Below are positions 34,309-47,379 of a stretch of DNA of 64,000 nt, piece by piece. The first letter of the stretch is position 1; the number at the start of each line of letters is the position of its first letter. The DNA is from Quillaja saponaria (taxonomy: Eukaryota > Streptophyta > Magnoliopsida > Fabales > Quillajaceae). Where the stretch lies: contig CM055607.1 in the NCBI GenBank assembly GCA_029379385.1, positions 682,001 through 746,000 on the forward strand. The letters run 5' to 3'. The translations under genes and the position numbers were made by a program. The notes beneath the pieces are model-generated. The model was given only the letters and a program-made list of their open reading frames with translations. It did not search any database and was not told the origin of the DNA.

Positions 34309-36231
34309 ATGTCGCAGCTTGTTGAATCAAAATCAGAACCAGAACCAGAACCAGTTGTGTTGGTGATTTTGTCCCATCGTCATCCGTTTGAAAAATCATG
34401 TCCGCACACGATTCATGCAGTAAACGTCTCCTCCTTCTCCAGGGGCTCTGAATATAATTCGATGCCGATGCCACTGCCCCTGCCCCTGCCCCGTCCAATA
34501 ATTCGATTAGACGCAACCTTTCCTCTTTGTATGAAATTTGTTTTTATGGATTCCAAGCTGTATATGTTCGGCGGTTTTTTTCGCAACGGCTTGAGAACTA
34601 GAAGCTCGCTTGCTACGTATGTCCTCGAATTCTCTGATTTGTTGTTAACCAAGTTGTCTAGCATGAAATTTTACCGTTCTATGAAAATTTCTGTTAATTC
34701 GGCATTTATAGGGAAAGGTCCCAAACTTAATGCTCCAAAACGTTATTGTCTTCCAATTCCTTCTTCATCCAAGATCTTTGTAGTACCCGAGACTTTGAAC
34801 CCAGCGGATTATTTCCCGAAACCCAAGTTTGAGTACTTTAATGTTAGTGATTTTAATTCTTCTTCGTCATGGACTCCGATGGGGGAGGGGGAGATGCCTT
34901 TTCCTATTGCTAAAGACTTTGATAGTTTTTCTTATATGATATTATGCTGTGCTGCCCGTGATTCCGAACTCATAATCAGAACTGGAAGAGTGGGAACTTA
35001 TATATTCAATACCGATAAGCCAGGTGAAGGGTGGAAGTCTGTTGGAAAAGAATTTCCAAAATTCTTTGCCCACCTGCCAGAATTAGTTGGTCGAAGATGG
35101 TTTTATTTTCTGCCCTCTGGAATAGGAGAGCAGAATCCTTACAATTTAAATGAGCCCAGAATTGACTATCTTTTTCCAGCCAAGTACATTACAAAACTGG
35201 AACTGGACTACGGGCATTTCTGTTTCAACAATATGATTCATCTAGGCAATCAAAAGTTTTGCATTTTAAGACAATCCGTAGAGCATGATGACAGAAGATT
35301 TCTCATGAAGCAATTCAAGTTCGATGTTCTTGAGCTTCCACACCATGTTCATGATTCCCCAAATGACAATGACAACAACAACAACATCAACATCAAAAGC
35401 TCGGTCAAGTTTTGTTCCTCGTCGCATTATTACGTGCCATTCCACACTATGGACTGCCACCTTGCTTATTCCTTCTTCCCTGTGTAAGTTTCAGTTGCAT
35501 TTATTTGATTTTTCTTCCCTGCTTAAGTTTTAGTTGCATTTATTTGATTTTGCATTCTATTTTTCTATCTAAATTTATAGTAAGGTTGGTTTGATAGGTC
35601 CATTTTTTGCTTTTGGACTAATTTAACAGCCACAAGTTAGATATAAGTGTGTTAATTAATAACAGTTTCCACTTTCTAGAGTAAAAGTTAGTCGGTTAAT
35701 TTTGATGGCTTCCTGGTACCTGAAGCAAAATATTAGTTGAATTGAGATTGGTTCGTCTTTTTTAGAGTTCACTTTGTTGAACAGGAAGAGACACTTTCGT
35801 GCTTTTTGTGTTTTAATATAGATTAATGAGTTAGTTTAATATGACAATAGTGTGACTGTTTAATCTTTCAATGCACATGTTGGAACAGAAACCAAAACTG
35901 GGGGGAGATAGCTGCTATATATGGACAGAATGATTACAAAAGAGAAGGTACTAAAACAGGTGTTGATGAGAAGCCATCTAGTGATCAGTCCATCGAGGAT
36001 ACTAAACAAGAAATAGTTGATGAACTGTTGGCTTTTACTAATACATCAGCCATTGCCAAAGTGAGTGCTGAGAAAATATTTGCTGAACTTTCGAAGATTT
36101 CAGACTTAAAAGAGTCGGAACTAATTCTAGCTTATGATGTGCTCACTAGTGATGAAAGAAAGTTTGAATCGTTTATGGCACTTCCTCATCATCTTAGGAA
36201 GCCTTATGTAACGATGCAGATTAAGAAATGA
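34309..36231 (+). CDS. Kelch-like protein of unknown function (copy A, intact)
   Basis: Two exons (34309-35483, 35889-36231) join in phase (GT|A) to encode 505 residues. I do not recognise a named family. Residues ~72-90 (MKFVFMDSKLYMFGGFF) look like a kelch blade, and FNSSSSWTPMGEGEMPFPI (~183-201) and GRRWFYFLPSGIGEQ (~263-277) look like further beta-propeller strands, so a kelch-type propeller is likely; no F-box is visible. Three simple in-frame repeats occur: an EP run (~8-16), an MPLPLPLPRP run (~50-60) and an Asp/Asn run (DNDNNNNINIK, ~352-362). The last ~65 residues, on exon 2, form predicted helices (VSAEKIFAELSKISDLKESELILAYDVL) ending in FMALPHHLRKPYVTMQIKK, possibly a separate small domain. 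It is 84-95% like copy B by eye. Expression and role are unknown. Confidence 0.7.
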
Positions 36232-36904
36232 TCTGTTTACAGGCATTTATTTTTGACAATTTTCTGGTTAGATACGATGATATGCAAGCCTTTTGACTAG
36301 CTCGTTAAATAGTCATTTTGTAGCTAGTGTGTCAGTCACACGGGTTTGTGACTATGATTTATCTTTCCATTTTGTTAAACTATTATATTATTACTTATTA
36401 TAGTATGCAAATTCATTGCTATAGAGATTGACCTCTCTATGAAAGTTACATCCACAATGATCGATTTTTGGGTGATTGTTGAAAGTTATCGCTCAAATCC
36501 TTATTTTTATACAGTCCTAAGGATTGTTCTCCCATATATGTAATGCCCCCTCTATCTTGCAAATTCTTTAATGCGGGACATAGTGTACGAAATTGTATGC
36601 TGCAAAATCTGGCCCATTCTTGCAGCAATTTCTTCCTTTTTGTGAAAAATGTAGTCAAGCATTTGTGGGCCGCAACTGTCTGCATGTACATTGACACACT
36701 TTCTCAAAAACACACAGTAACCTTTCCAAGCATGTGGTGGTAATTCGTGACCAGTGCCAAAATAACTTCTGCTCTGTCCTTTGTTTAAGAGACACACCAC
36801 ACCTTGGCGAGCAACTGCAGCTTGCATTATCATACAAGCCAATATGCAGATTGAGATTGACCTCAGAATTTGTTTTTATGTGGGACAAACAACTCACAAA
36901 TAAT
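36232..36904. other. Downstream region of kelch-like gene A with a possible unknown gene remnant
   Basis: The first part is the 3' UTR of kelch-like gene A. On the minus strand, 36552-36842 holds an open frame of 96 codons whose composition looks protein-like (for example FGTGHELPPHAWKGYCVFLRKCVNVHADSCGPQ... with KKEEIAARMGQIL). The same DNA in copy B (~52050-52330) has indels that break that frame. It may be a captured exon of an unidentified gene; no splice context supports a working gene. Confidence 0.4.
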
Positions 36905-37650
36905 AAGAAGGCTTGGATGAGAATGTATCTTTAGCTACAATTATAAAAGTTGGTGATGATCTTCAATGGCCTTTGACGTAAGACGAGCCAGTAGTGAAGC
37001 TTGATGCTCTCCATCATCTGTTTTCATTGCCCATGAATGATGGTGAGCCTCTTAGTTATGGTTTTACATCTTGAAAGAACACTCTTGTTTTACTGGTTTG
37101 ATATTGTCGAGCAAGAAGAATTGGAAAGAGTAAGCACCGAGGGTTGAAGATGACAATCATTTTCTGGTCAAGGCAATTGCAGGAAGAAGTGGTCAGATTG
37201 TTAAGGGTATCTTCATATGTAATAATGCTTACTCCAACCAGGATCAGTTTCTATGTTTAAATTGTTAATAAGTCGTTATATAGAATAAAGTCATTTTTCG
37301 TTCCATGCAAAGTCTGTCACTTAGTTGTTTATTCATTAAAATCTAAAGACAGTTGGCAAAAGGCAGGTCCTGAAAGGAGGGGAAATGATTCTAACTAGTC
37401 TTGCAGTTGATAAAAAATGGTGTCACTGCCAGTGAAATTAATAGCAACCTGAGTGCTAGTGAGACAACGAAGAGTGCAGTCACTCAACAAAAGCTTAAAA
37501 CGGTGCCCAAAATTGAGATTACATTCCAAGGACCGAAACTTTTGTATTTTGTATACCTGACAAACTTTATTTATTGTGAGAAAGCATTTCAAGACAGAAA
37601 AGTTAAGCAAATCGATGCTTGATGGTGTTGGTACAGTTCCTACCAGATAG
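36905..37650 (+). pseudogene. ERD7-like gene fragment (copy A)
   Basis: Pieces of the ERD7-like gene in order: exon 1 from the segment for [20 protein letters not shown] (36918), with an in-frame TAA where the parent has AAG (~36977) and a deletion after SYG, through the VEDYNHF segment to ~37240; exon 2 matter at ~37366-37503 with a frameshift (extra A in the GATAAAAAATGG run); and the start of exon 3 (37576-37645), after which similarity stops. It lacks the senescence domain. No start codon or promoter is left. Confidence 0.8.
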
Positions 37651-37985
37651 AAAAGTAGGATAACTCGAGCTGTTGGATATCGCCAGAGGAATCTTGTGGC
37701 CCTGACAGCCCCCGAGTCTAGTAGTTTTGCTGCCTTTTGCAACTGCATGGGCAAGTTAACATAAATAAAAGCTAACAAGAAATAAAAATGCCTGAAATAT
37801 GTAAGCACTATACCTGTACACTTGCACCAACCCTATGACGGTGATGTAAAGGAAGAGGCCTGAAAATGTTACTCTTTTAGATACTTGGCAAACATCGCAA
37901 ATAGGGAATGGAAAATTAGATGAAGTTGCCACACACACAGAAACAAACTAGGGAACATGTTTGATGAGTAAATTTTGCATCACAA
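37651..37985. other. Unassigned DNA after the ERD7 fragment
   Basis: No gene is seen. A minus-strand frame at 37395-37808 runs antisense over the ERD7 fragment and is a shadow. A (AAATA)n tract lies at ~37998-38018. Confidence 0.4.
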
Positions 37986-38910
37986 ATAGGGAGCATAATA
38001 AAATAAAATAAAATAAAAAATCCCATTTGCATTGATGTTGCATAACTTGCATGTGGATATGTGGAATTAAAGAAGAACTAAGAAGAAAGCTATAAGTTAA
38101 TATGGCTAAGTTGACTACTAAGTTGTTTACAAAAATATTGAATTTATGATGGATAAGTATTGTTAATTAATTAGCAATAACATCACCATCTAAGCATCTT
38201 TGATCAATAATTAAAACTATTTAGCCAACTGTGAATAGTTGATATTAACTGTGATAACGATTGTTTCTATTTTAATAATTTTATATTTATAATATTCATT
38301 AGATTTTGACTTATTCTTTTTAATTTTGTTGGTGTTTGAACCTAATATTCTTTGATTTGAAAATCTCTTATAAAATATAATATATATTAAGGGGGAAAAA
38401 AAATTGGTTCAGTTCCACTAAACTCTTCCTAATAGTTGAGTTGGTTCGAATCAATTCTGATTTCACATAAATAGCAAAATAAATCAGCTTGAGAAGTCGG
38501 CTTTAATAAAGATATTCATAGGCAATTCGGTTCAAGCTTTTTTTATAACAAAAATCGGCCCACAGTTTTATTTATAACTTAGTGGGCTCAAACCAGCTAG
38601 ACTCTCATTATATTTAGTGGCTTGGGCTAGGCTCTTATATAAATAAAATTGCGTTCAACTTGCCTTGTAATAATTATCATTTGTTTGTAGAAATTATACC
38701 AAAAATAGAGAACATAACATTTGTTTCTAGAAACGTTTAGTAAAGTGTTGGAGAAAATGTAGTTGGTACAGGAAGAAGTTTACTTTTATTGATTTAAAAT
38801 CTGGTTCAATTTTTTAGTCTTCACATAAATAACATGTATTTAAAAGGACAAAAAAAATATTATAAACATACCTAAATTGAAATGACATTTTTTGAATATT
38901 TAATTTATTT
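37986..38910. repeat. Segmental repeat, copy 1 of RING-gene downstream DNA
   Basis: About 0.9 kb that closely matches 56836-57840 and partly matches 54570-55000. Shared landmarks are 'cccatttgcattgatgttgca', 'tggctaagttgactac', 'gaatagttgatattaactgtgat' and 'cctaatattctttgatttgaaaatc'. The 54.6 kb copy lies directly after the intact RING-H2 gene, so this copy is a relic of a duplicated RING locus whose coding part is gone here. It is non-coding. Confidence 0.8.
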
Positions 38911-40013
38911 TTATGTTTCAGATTTTGTATTTATAGTTTTTGTATCAAATATATAAAAATATTAACAATTATCTCGTTAAAAATTATCTCTGTAGCGCTT
39001 CTCTAGCTCATATGCTCCTGATTTTCAGAAATAAAAATGCCAAGTACAAGTTGCACAGGTGTACCCAAAAAACTCATATACAGAGACACCATATGAAAAT
39101 ATGTAAAGTAAAAGTTTACAAGTTTCGTGGTGGAACTTAAACTCTGATTATCATCATAAAGGTAATACTGAGAACAGTCCTTTCTGCATGATAGAAAATG
39201 ACCTTTTTAATATATTCACATGACAGAGAAGGGTCTGGAAAGCCATTCGGAAATGATGTTCTGAGAACTCAAACTTCTCTTGGCGAAGAAAAATCATACC
39301 AAGCCCATACCAACAGTTCTAATGTCTTGCATCAACCGATGTGCACTCTGGTAGCACTTCATTCCATTCTCAAAATCTTCCAAAGCTACATACCTGCAGG
39401 TAACAATGCAATTGGAAACGCATCAGTAACTAGATGTCAAAATGAAAGTGTTAAATCAGAGTTTGGGGAGGGTTGACTATTTCATACTCATGACCACAAA
39501 GGGTGTGTGCGTATGCAAATCTTGAGTTCAGTTGAACAGCTCACTGGAAATTCTTTAGCACAGTTTCATAATCTGTCTGCAGGCTATAACAATTGCCCAT
39601 TGCACACCTGCATGTCCATTCAATATAAGTGGTATACAGAAAAATTAGACAGAACAGTCCAACTTCTGCATACAGCAGAAACTAAGAGAAACTAAAGACA
39701 CTTTCAACCCTGAATCTGATTGGCCAAAAGCACATTCCTGAGGATTTTAAGCAGCCACTCCAACAAGTAGGTTTGGGAAAGACAAATATAAACCACAAAA
39801 CAGGTGCTAATTGCCCTGTGCCCCATAGTGTATGCAGAAAATATGCGCTTCTTACCAAGGATATCAATATTTCAAGATTTCAGAGTTTATTCAAGAACAA
39901 TACAGGATTATGCACTCTGAAGGTTTAAGACCCCGAGATCTTGACATAGCCAAAACCCATTGTTCAGTACAACGATTCAGTGAAAATAATAAAATTTAAA
40001 CTTTGGTAAAGCC

Positions 40014-40055
<42 letters not shown>

Positions 40056-40116
40056 TGCAATTTTGAAAAAGGTAATAGAAGAATCAAGGCACAAAGAACT
40101 CCAAAGAGAATGAATT
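38911..40116. other. Probable 3' part of the unknown minus-strand transcript
   Basis: Base composition here (39180-40116) is less AT-rich than the desert to the right, as in a transcribed 3' UTR of the minus-strand unit. Short frames on both strands have no recognisable content. Confidence 0.35.
40019..40054. repeat. Compound (TA)n(GA)n microsatellite
   Basis: About eight TA units followed directly by about ten GA units. Confidence 0.9.
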
Positions 40117-41940
40117 TTAGAGTGAGGACCAATATATGCTTCCTTCCTGAAATCCACATGTATGTAACTCGGACAGGTGCAATTGATTCAAAAATTGCAC
40201 CATGTGTCTAATTACCATCCTCACATCTTTGTTCAAATAGAAATGATAATCGGTATCCGGCTTTGGATCCATAGTATTCTGATCATTCCGATCGAAAGGG
40301 ATACAAATCCTTTGAAATAACATTTTCGTTGCCCTTCACTAATTCGGCATATGAGCCCAATGTCATTTGTGCGTCGGGGTAAACACTAACGAAACCTCCC
40401 ATAAACCCTAATTTCAAAATGTCAGATACATGTCCAGACATGATCATAGCAGGGCAAGAAATGTGGTCGATGCACAGACAATGAGATATATTGTCTTCAA
40501 ACTTCAATAAAACCTGTTTGCCCTCTAAGATGCCAGTATGAAAACCGGTTATCCTCTCATGATGGCCTACGTACTTCACTGAAGTAGAATCCATCGAAAA
40601 AACACAACTGAAAAGGAACAGGTACTCAGATCAGCCAGCCAAAAAACATCTTGATCATCCAAATACATAACTACATGAGTATATGTCCTAGTTTTATATC
40701 AAATTACATATTCTATTGTTCTTTAACATCAAATTAAAATAAACACAAGGCGTGAACATAAAACCAAAATAGCACAAGTCAGCCATAATCATAAGCAGCA
40801 ACCTCCACATCTGACATTTAGTTACTTTCAACTTCAATACCAGAAAACACTAAGCTATCTCAAAAATATAGAATCAGAAAGTATATGTAGAAGTATAAAG
40901 CAAAACCAAGAGACAAATTAACAAAACATAAACCCCCAACTTCCCAACAATTTCTTTAACCTAGTTTATTTGTTGACATGTCATGTTCCCTTAAGTGAAA
41001 TCTCAGCATTAATAGGAAAAAAAAAAAAAAAAAACAAAGAAATAGCCTGCTTCTGAGCAGCAGCCGAAAAGTGAAGAAGATGAGTTATTAGAACATGTAG
41101 ATATATATTATAAGTAACGATCTATCCCCTGCTTGCTGTCATGAATGTAAGCACTACCATGAACCAAAAAGAATGCAAGCATATGTTCAATGACATCAGA
41201 ATTTAAAGTAAGGAATGGCCAATAAACTTGAAGAAAGGATATGAATGACTTTTTATACAGTAAAATTAAGACAACCATATGTTTTTTTACCCCGACAACA
41301 AAAAAAAAAAAAAAAACGAAATTAAAATTTTTTTTTTAAAAACCCAGAATCTGTTTTAGCAACAAATTTAGAAACCTGCTTCTACTTTCAGCCCAAAAAA
41401 AGATTATATCTATATAAAAAAAAAAAAAAAAAAAAGGCCAAATACTGGCAGAAGCTGTTTTTATCACAAACCTGTTTCCCTTTCAGCCAAAAAAAATAAA
41501 AATGAAAACTATATAAAAAAAACCCCAAATACTAGCAGAACCTGTTTAATACGAATTGTAAGAACCTGGTTCACTGGTTCAAGTCCAAGCAACCAAAGAG
41601 AAAATGTGTTCCAATTACAAGCTTCATAGATTAAGAACCAGAAAATCACATCAAGCCCCATTGTGATAAGTAGAAAATGTTGAATTTCTTAAAATACCAA
41701 AATTAATTAAACAGTAACTAAAAATTGATGCAAGAGGAAGGGTTTGATCATAACCTACCTTCAGAGAGGTCACGAAGACGAAAGATCGGGTCACGGAGAC
41801 GGAAGATCGGCGATGGAAGGTGGTTGATACTCGGAGTAGTGATAAACGATTGGGGCGATAAGAAGGAACAGGAGCTAACAAGAGGGTTTCTGAGTTCACT
41901 GATGAAGGGGCCCAGTGACGGGGCCGTGCGATTCTTGCCC
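40117..41940 (-). CDS. Spliced minus-strand gene of unknown function (possible frameshift)
   Basis: A likely leader exon (~41940-41759, donor AAG|GTAGGT) is followed by a ~1.15 kb intron and an acceptor TTTTCAG at 40608-40610. Thirteen bases later the frame starts at ATG 40594. It reads MDSTSVKYVGHHERITGF, continues through GFMGGFVSVYPDAQMTLGSYAELVKGNE, and stops at 40283 (103 residues). At that point a second frame, open to 40117, continues with protein-like sequence (LFQRICIPFDRNDQNTMDPKP...). Dropping one A from the run at 40323-40326 would join them into ~158 residues. I recognise no domain. The start of transcription lies close to a telo-box-like AAACCCTAG (41959-41967), common in genes for translation or growth. 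It could also be a non-coding transcript. Confidence 0.45.
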
Positions 41941-42600
41941 TGACTTTGAAAGTTGCAAACCCTAGTTTTCTGACTTATGAGAAGGAAGGAACCAGAAAGT
42001 AGAAAATAGAAGGTGATATGCTAATGGATAGCCCAATCTTCGTATTCACAGTCTTCTCAAATTTTTATGACCTTCTTACCTTCATTTTTGCACATGTCTC
42101 CCCATTTTTTTTATCTAGCTCAATTTTTATTTTTATTTTTCTTTTTCTTTTTCTTTTTTGTTTAACGTAGTTATTTTTCAATCAAAAAAAACAAAAAAAA
42201 AAAAAAAGTAGAGAACATACACACATTATTAGAATTGCCTAGAGTTGTATATATCAGGAGCCCATAATTTTGTTTCATTGATTTGGTACGGAAATCATCA
42301 TAGAAAAAAGGTCCATATAAGTACCCACAAATATTAATGAGCAAGGAAATGCTATGAAAATTAGCAACCACGTCCATTATTATTTGATAAAATGAAAATC
42401 TATTATGAAATTACGAAAGTTTAATCTTTTTTTACATTTGATCACAATTTGTTCACTTGTTGCCCGTGGCCTGCCAATGAAGCTGGTAAGCGTTATTTAA
42501 AGAACAAAGATTGAAACGGTGTCGTACGGAATTGGTTTTTTTAATAGGTCCCGTTATTTAAAATATTTTCGGTTGAGTAATTATATTTATATTTATTTCA
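41941..42600. other. Upstream region of the unknown minus-strand gene
   Basis: Holds its presumed promoter, then poly-T/poly-A rich DNA (42120-42210). No gene is seen. Confidence 0.4.
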
Positions 42601-45600
42601 ATTGGATCCATGCATATATTTTATCTATCTATAAATAAAATTATCTAAACAATGAGATCAAAATAGCACAACAGCACACAAAAAGACAAATGATAATTTT
42701 GAGGCTTATTTTACATTTTTAGTCTTTATTGCTTGACAAATAATTTAGTTCTATCCATGTATTTTAAAAAATGAAAATGTCATCACACGATGTGATTCTG
42801 TTATTACCTTCCATTAAATCTAACTTAATGACAGGTGATTTGACAAATAGTATTTTATATAGCTTATTCACGTATCTTAATACTCGTTTGACACATCACC
42901 TTCCTATTAAGTTAAATATGACAAAAAGTAACGATGTAGACCACATTGCGTGGTTTTTAAAATTTGAATGATAATATTTAAATTTTTTAAAGTATAAAGA
43001 TGAAACTAAATTATTGATCAAATTATAAAATAAAACAAAATAGTGTAATTTTAATATTTTCAACCAAAAAGCTCCACAAAAATATAAATTGTATTTTTGT
43101 AGAATCATAAGAAAGTTCGATGAGAAAACATGTGTATGATTTAATAGAAGTTAAAATGAAAGTTCATTGACTCATTTGAAAAATCTGTGAGATATATAGA
43201 GTAAAAATATAATTTTATTTTCGCAATAATTAGCACACGTAGAGGATCGTGTCTATAAAATAAAACATTTTAGATTTTTAATTTTATAAATAAAAGTATT
43301 TTCTCAATACTAATTTATTACAAAATATATATTTTTAATGACTTTTTTTTTTGGTAATACGTTTTATTATTTTTAACATAAGATATGGATTTTCATTTTT
43401 CATGCCATCGAATAAATAATTTAGTTATGCAAGTAGACAATATAAAACAAAATCCAAATACTTCTTAGGAAGGTAAAAAGAAGAAACACATTTTTTTTTC
43501 TCGTAATTACTTACAAAATCCATTATTATAACAATTGAAATTGTATTTACATATATGACTAAAAACAATTCAATATAGTGAATTAAAAATAATTTGAATT
43601 AAACTTTATATCGTATCTACTTATGTAATCTATATCTATATTTTATATAAAAGTGACTTAATGACATAATATTTTGATTTCCTAAAATATCATTCATAAA
43701 AACTAATTTATCTTTAAGTTGTAATAAAAAATTAAATTTTCATTATTATCCATGTTTAATTCAACTTTTACTCTTTAATTTTAAAGAAATCTTTTTAATA
43801 TTAATAGGATTGATTTTCTAGCTTAACATTGAAATTATTTATTTAATTACAATAATAAATTTTAATAATAATGAACCCCAACAATAATTAAATTACTTAT
43901 ACTTAACAAATTATCTATAATTTACATCATATTAAATAACTCATTTCATATTTTTTTTATCATAGAATAGTATTTGGTTTTGCTCTACTTATATTATTAA
44001 ATTTTAATAATAATGAACTATAATTATAGTTAAATTTTGTATATTTAACAAGTTATCTATAACTTGACACTATTAAATACCCCATCTTATTTTGTTTTAT
44101 TGCATATAAATCATTTAGTATTATGTATGTATTATTGTTTGACTTATATGGAGTATGAAACATTTCGATTATTTTTTTCAATAGTTCACAAAAAGATAAG
44201 CTCTTGATTAATTTTAAACTTAACTATTAAATAAGGTTTTTTTTTCCATTCTTTTTCCCGTAGTAAAATCTTTCTTTTTTTTTTCATTTGAAAAATATTT
44301 CCATTATATTTGAATTATGTTGCTTTCCTAAAATATTTTGGTAAAATAATGAAACTACAAAATATACAAGTATGCTATTAATTGTTTCAATTTATTAGGT
44401 TTATAAAACAAGAGAACAATATGTATTTATAAATTTAATATTTGAGAAAAATTGTTTTCTTTAAATTAGTTGATTTTAAGGGAAAAACAAGAGACTCTTG
44501 AATTTAAAATAATTATTTTATGATCATTTTGACAAGACAAAAAAGCCTATAACCGTTGATAGCAACGAAATATAATATATTTATGATAGTAAATTTAATG
44601 AAATAAGTAGATCATAATGCCAATGTTTGACAAATATAATTTTAAATTATTTATGAAGTAATTGGTTTCTAAATATTAATTAAGGATGAAGGAAGATAGT
44701 TTTTTTTTTTTTTTTTTTTTCGTTTTATACTGAATTTAACAAGATTTTTAGTAGTCGTAGGAGTGTAATTATTTTTATTTTTATTCTATGTTAATCAGTT
44801 TTTAATAAAAATTAAATTGGATTAACCGTAAAGTTTAAATCTAATTGACTTTTTGGGTTTTTTTTTTTTTTTTTTTTTCTGGTAATTTCCTTTAAAAAAA
44901 GCATTAATTGGAATCTTGATATAAATATATAGATTAAATTATTCACGATTGATTGATTGTGGAATTGAGATTTTACAAAATAATATTGTGTCTTTTTGCT
45001 CTATTTTAATTTTCATCTCTAATAATTTTTTTCTTATATAGTAAAATGGAAATTAAAAAAAATAAGAATTTTAATATTAAAGAATGCAATTAGAATCTAA
45101 ACAAACTATTAAATTTATATGCATAGAAAGAAAATATTTTATAAGATTAAAAATCATATTATATTTTTAAACTATTAAGTTTAAGTTCACGATGACAATA
45201 AAAAATCCACAAATAACCATCAATAACTAACTAATAATTTCCGTAAAGAAAAAAAAAATCGTCTACTAATGCACTTAATTACATTACTCCTTTTGTCACA
45301 AATGCACAAATTAAAATTAAAAAAAAAAAGAAAAAAAAAGGAAACGTTGTGGTAAATAAGATAGTTCTAATATCAAAACTTAAAATAATGAATTGCACGC
45401 ACAAAATAAATTAATTACACTCATCAACCCTCTCACGCACAAGAAATTAATTTTTTTAGAATGTTTCAATTTTCAAAAATAATATTTATCACATTTTATC
45501 AAGTTTAGGGAATCTTTAAACAAATCCTTTTATTATTATCATAAACTTATTTATATATATGCTACATATAAAAGTGGCCTAATGACATACAGTTTTTATT

Positions 45601-47341
45601 TTATTTAATATCTTTATGAGTTGTTATTATTTCATAGTTATCATTTAGTTGTTACTTTATTTCAAATAGCCTATTAATTTTTTTATTTTTTTCTCTAATT
45701 CTTCTATATTTTAAATCAATAAGATTGTAATTGTTTTAGAACTATCAATTTCTTTTTTTTAATAATTCATCTCAATATTAGCAAATCTTTAATTGTTCAA
45801 TAATTATATGCTAGTAGTAATTAAGATTGAGTTTCTCAAAAAAATTTTGTTTAATAAGTTCTTAAAAAATCATAATTTTTTAGTTCTTATCAAATTTATG
45901 AATTAAAATAAATATTAAGAGTCTAATTTCATGATTTTAATATTGTTGTTTTAACTTTTAGTTCAAAAATAAATATTTTATAATAATTAAATATCAATAG
46001 TAATTAAGATTGAATTTTTCAATTTTTTTTATTTAATAATTTCTATTAATTATAAAAAAAAATTAATTCTTCTCAAATTTAGGATTTCTTGTTTTAATAC
46101 AAGACAATATTATGAATTAAAAATATAGCTTCCATAATTATAATATTGTTATTTTAACTTTTAATTCTTTTTTTATCTTAAAAAATAATTTTCTTTTTTA
46201 TGAATTATGAATTTAATTTTTTTTGTTTTATTTTTTTATTTTTTTTATGAATATGAAATTATTTTACTGAAAGAAAATTTATTTTTCTTAAATAGTCTTA
46301 TGAGTTTTACTATTACATTTCTACTTTTGTAATTCTTATTTTGTTTCAAAATAGACTATTTATTTTATATTATTTGTTTACATCTTTCGTCCTTCTTTCC
46401 CATTTTAATATTAATAAGATTATAATTTTTGTATGACTATTGATTTTCTTTATCTTAATTATTTTTAATATTAGTAACTCTATATTTTGTGAGTAACTAT
46501 ATACCAATAGTAATTAAGATTGAATTTCTCAAAAAATTTATTTAATAAATGACAAATAATTATATATTTTTTTAATTCATATGAATTTTATAAATAAAAA
46601 GTTTAAGAAAATTCTATGAATTAAAAAAATATATTAAAAGTATAGTTCTTCTAATTATACTATTTTTGTGTTAATTTTTCTTTCATCTTTAGAATTGAAA
46701 AAAATAATAAAATAAGATTTATCTATTTATTTAATATCATTACTATGGAGTATTTTTTTTATTAACTATAATTTCTTGATAGTAATTTTGATTATTGATG
46801 AACATATATAAACTTGCATGTGACACGAAAACTAATTATTATTTTTAATAAAAATGGTTTAATGTTATAATTAATTATTTTCTTGAATACACTTATGAGT
46901 TTTCACTATTACATAGTAGTCTTTAGTTGTTAGTTTATAGTATTAAAACATTGTGCTTAAAATAGACAATTTATTTATTTGTATCCTTTCTCACAATTTT
47001 TTTCCTATTTTTTTTCAATTTTACAAATTAAAATTAGAAAGAAAGAAACTGAAATTAAAATATATTAAAGTATAGTTTTTATTTTATTACAATATTATTA
47101 AGAATATATTATTTTCTTAATTCAACTTCTATCTTAAAAATTTATGAATTTATATTGTGAATTTTAATTTTAATTATATTGACTCATTTGTTAAGTATTT
47201 TTCTAATGAGTGTCATAAGGACACTTGTTAAATTACAATAAATATGGTATTTGGAACTTGAAAGTTTCTAAAAATAATAATTTATGTATTAAATATCAAT
47301 GAAATAATGATTAATTACTATAATAAATACTACAAACTTTA

Positions 47342-47379
<38 letters not shown>

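Noticed and set aside
39198..39695. Two plus-strand frames (92 and 62 codons) near 39.2-39.7 kb
   Set aside because: No recognisable domain; they are antisense to the presumed 3' part of the minus-strand transcript.
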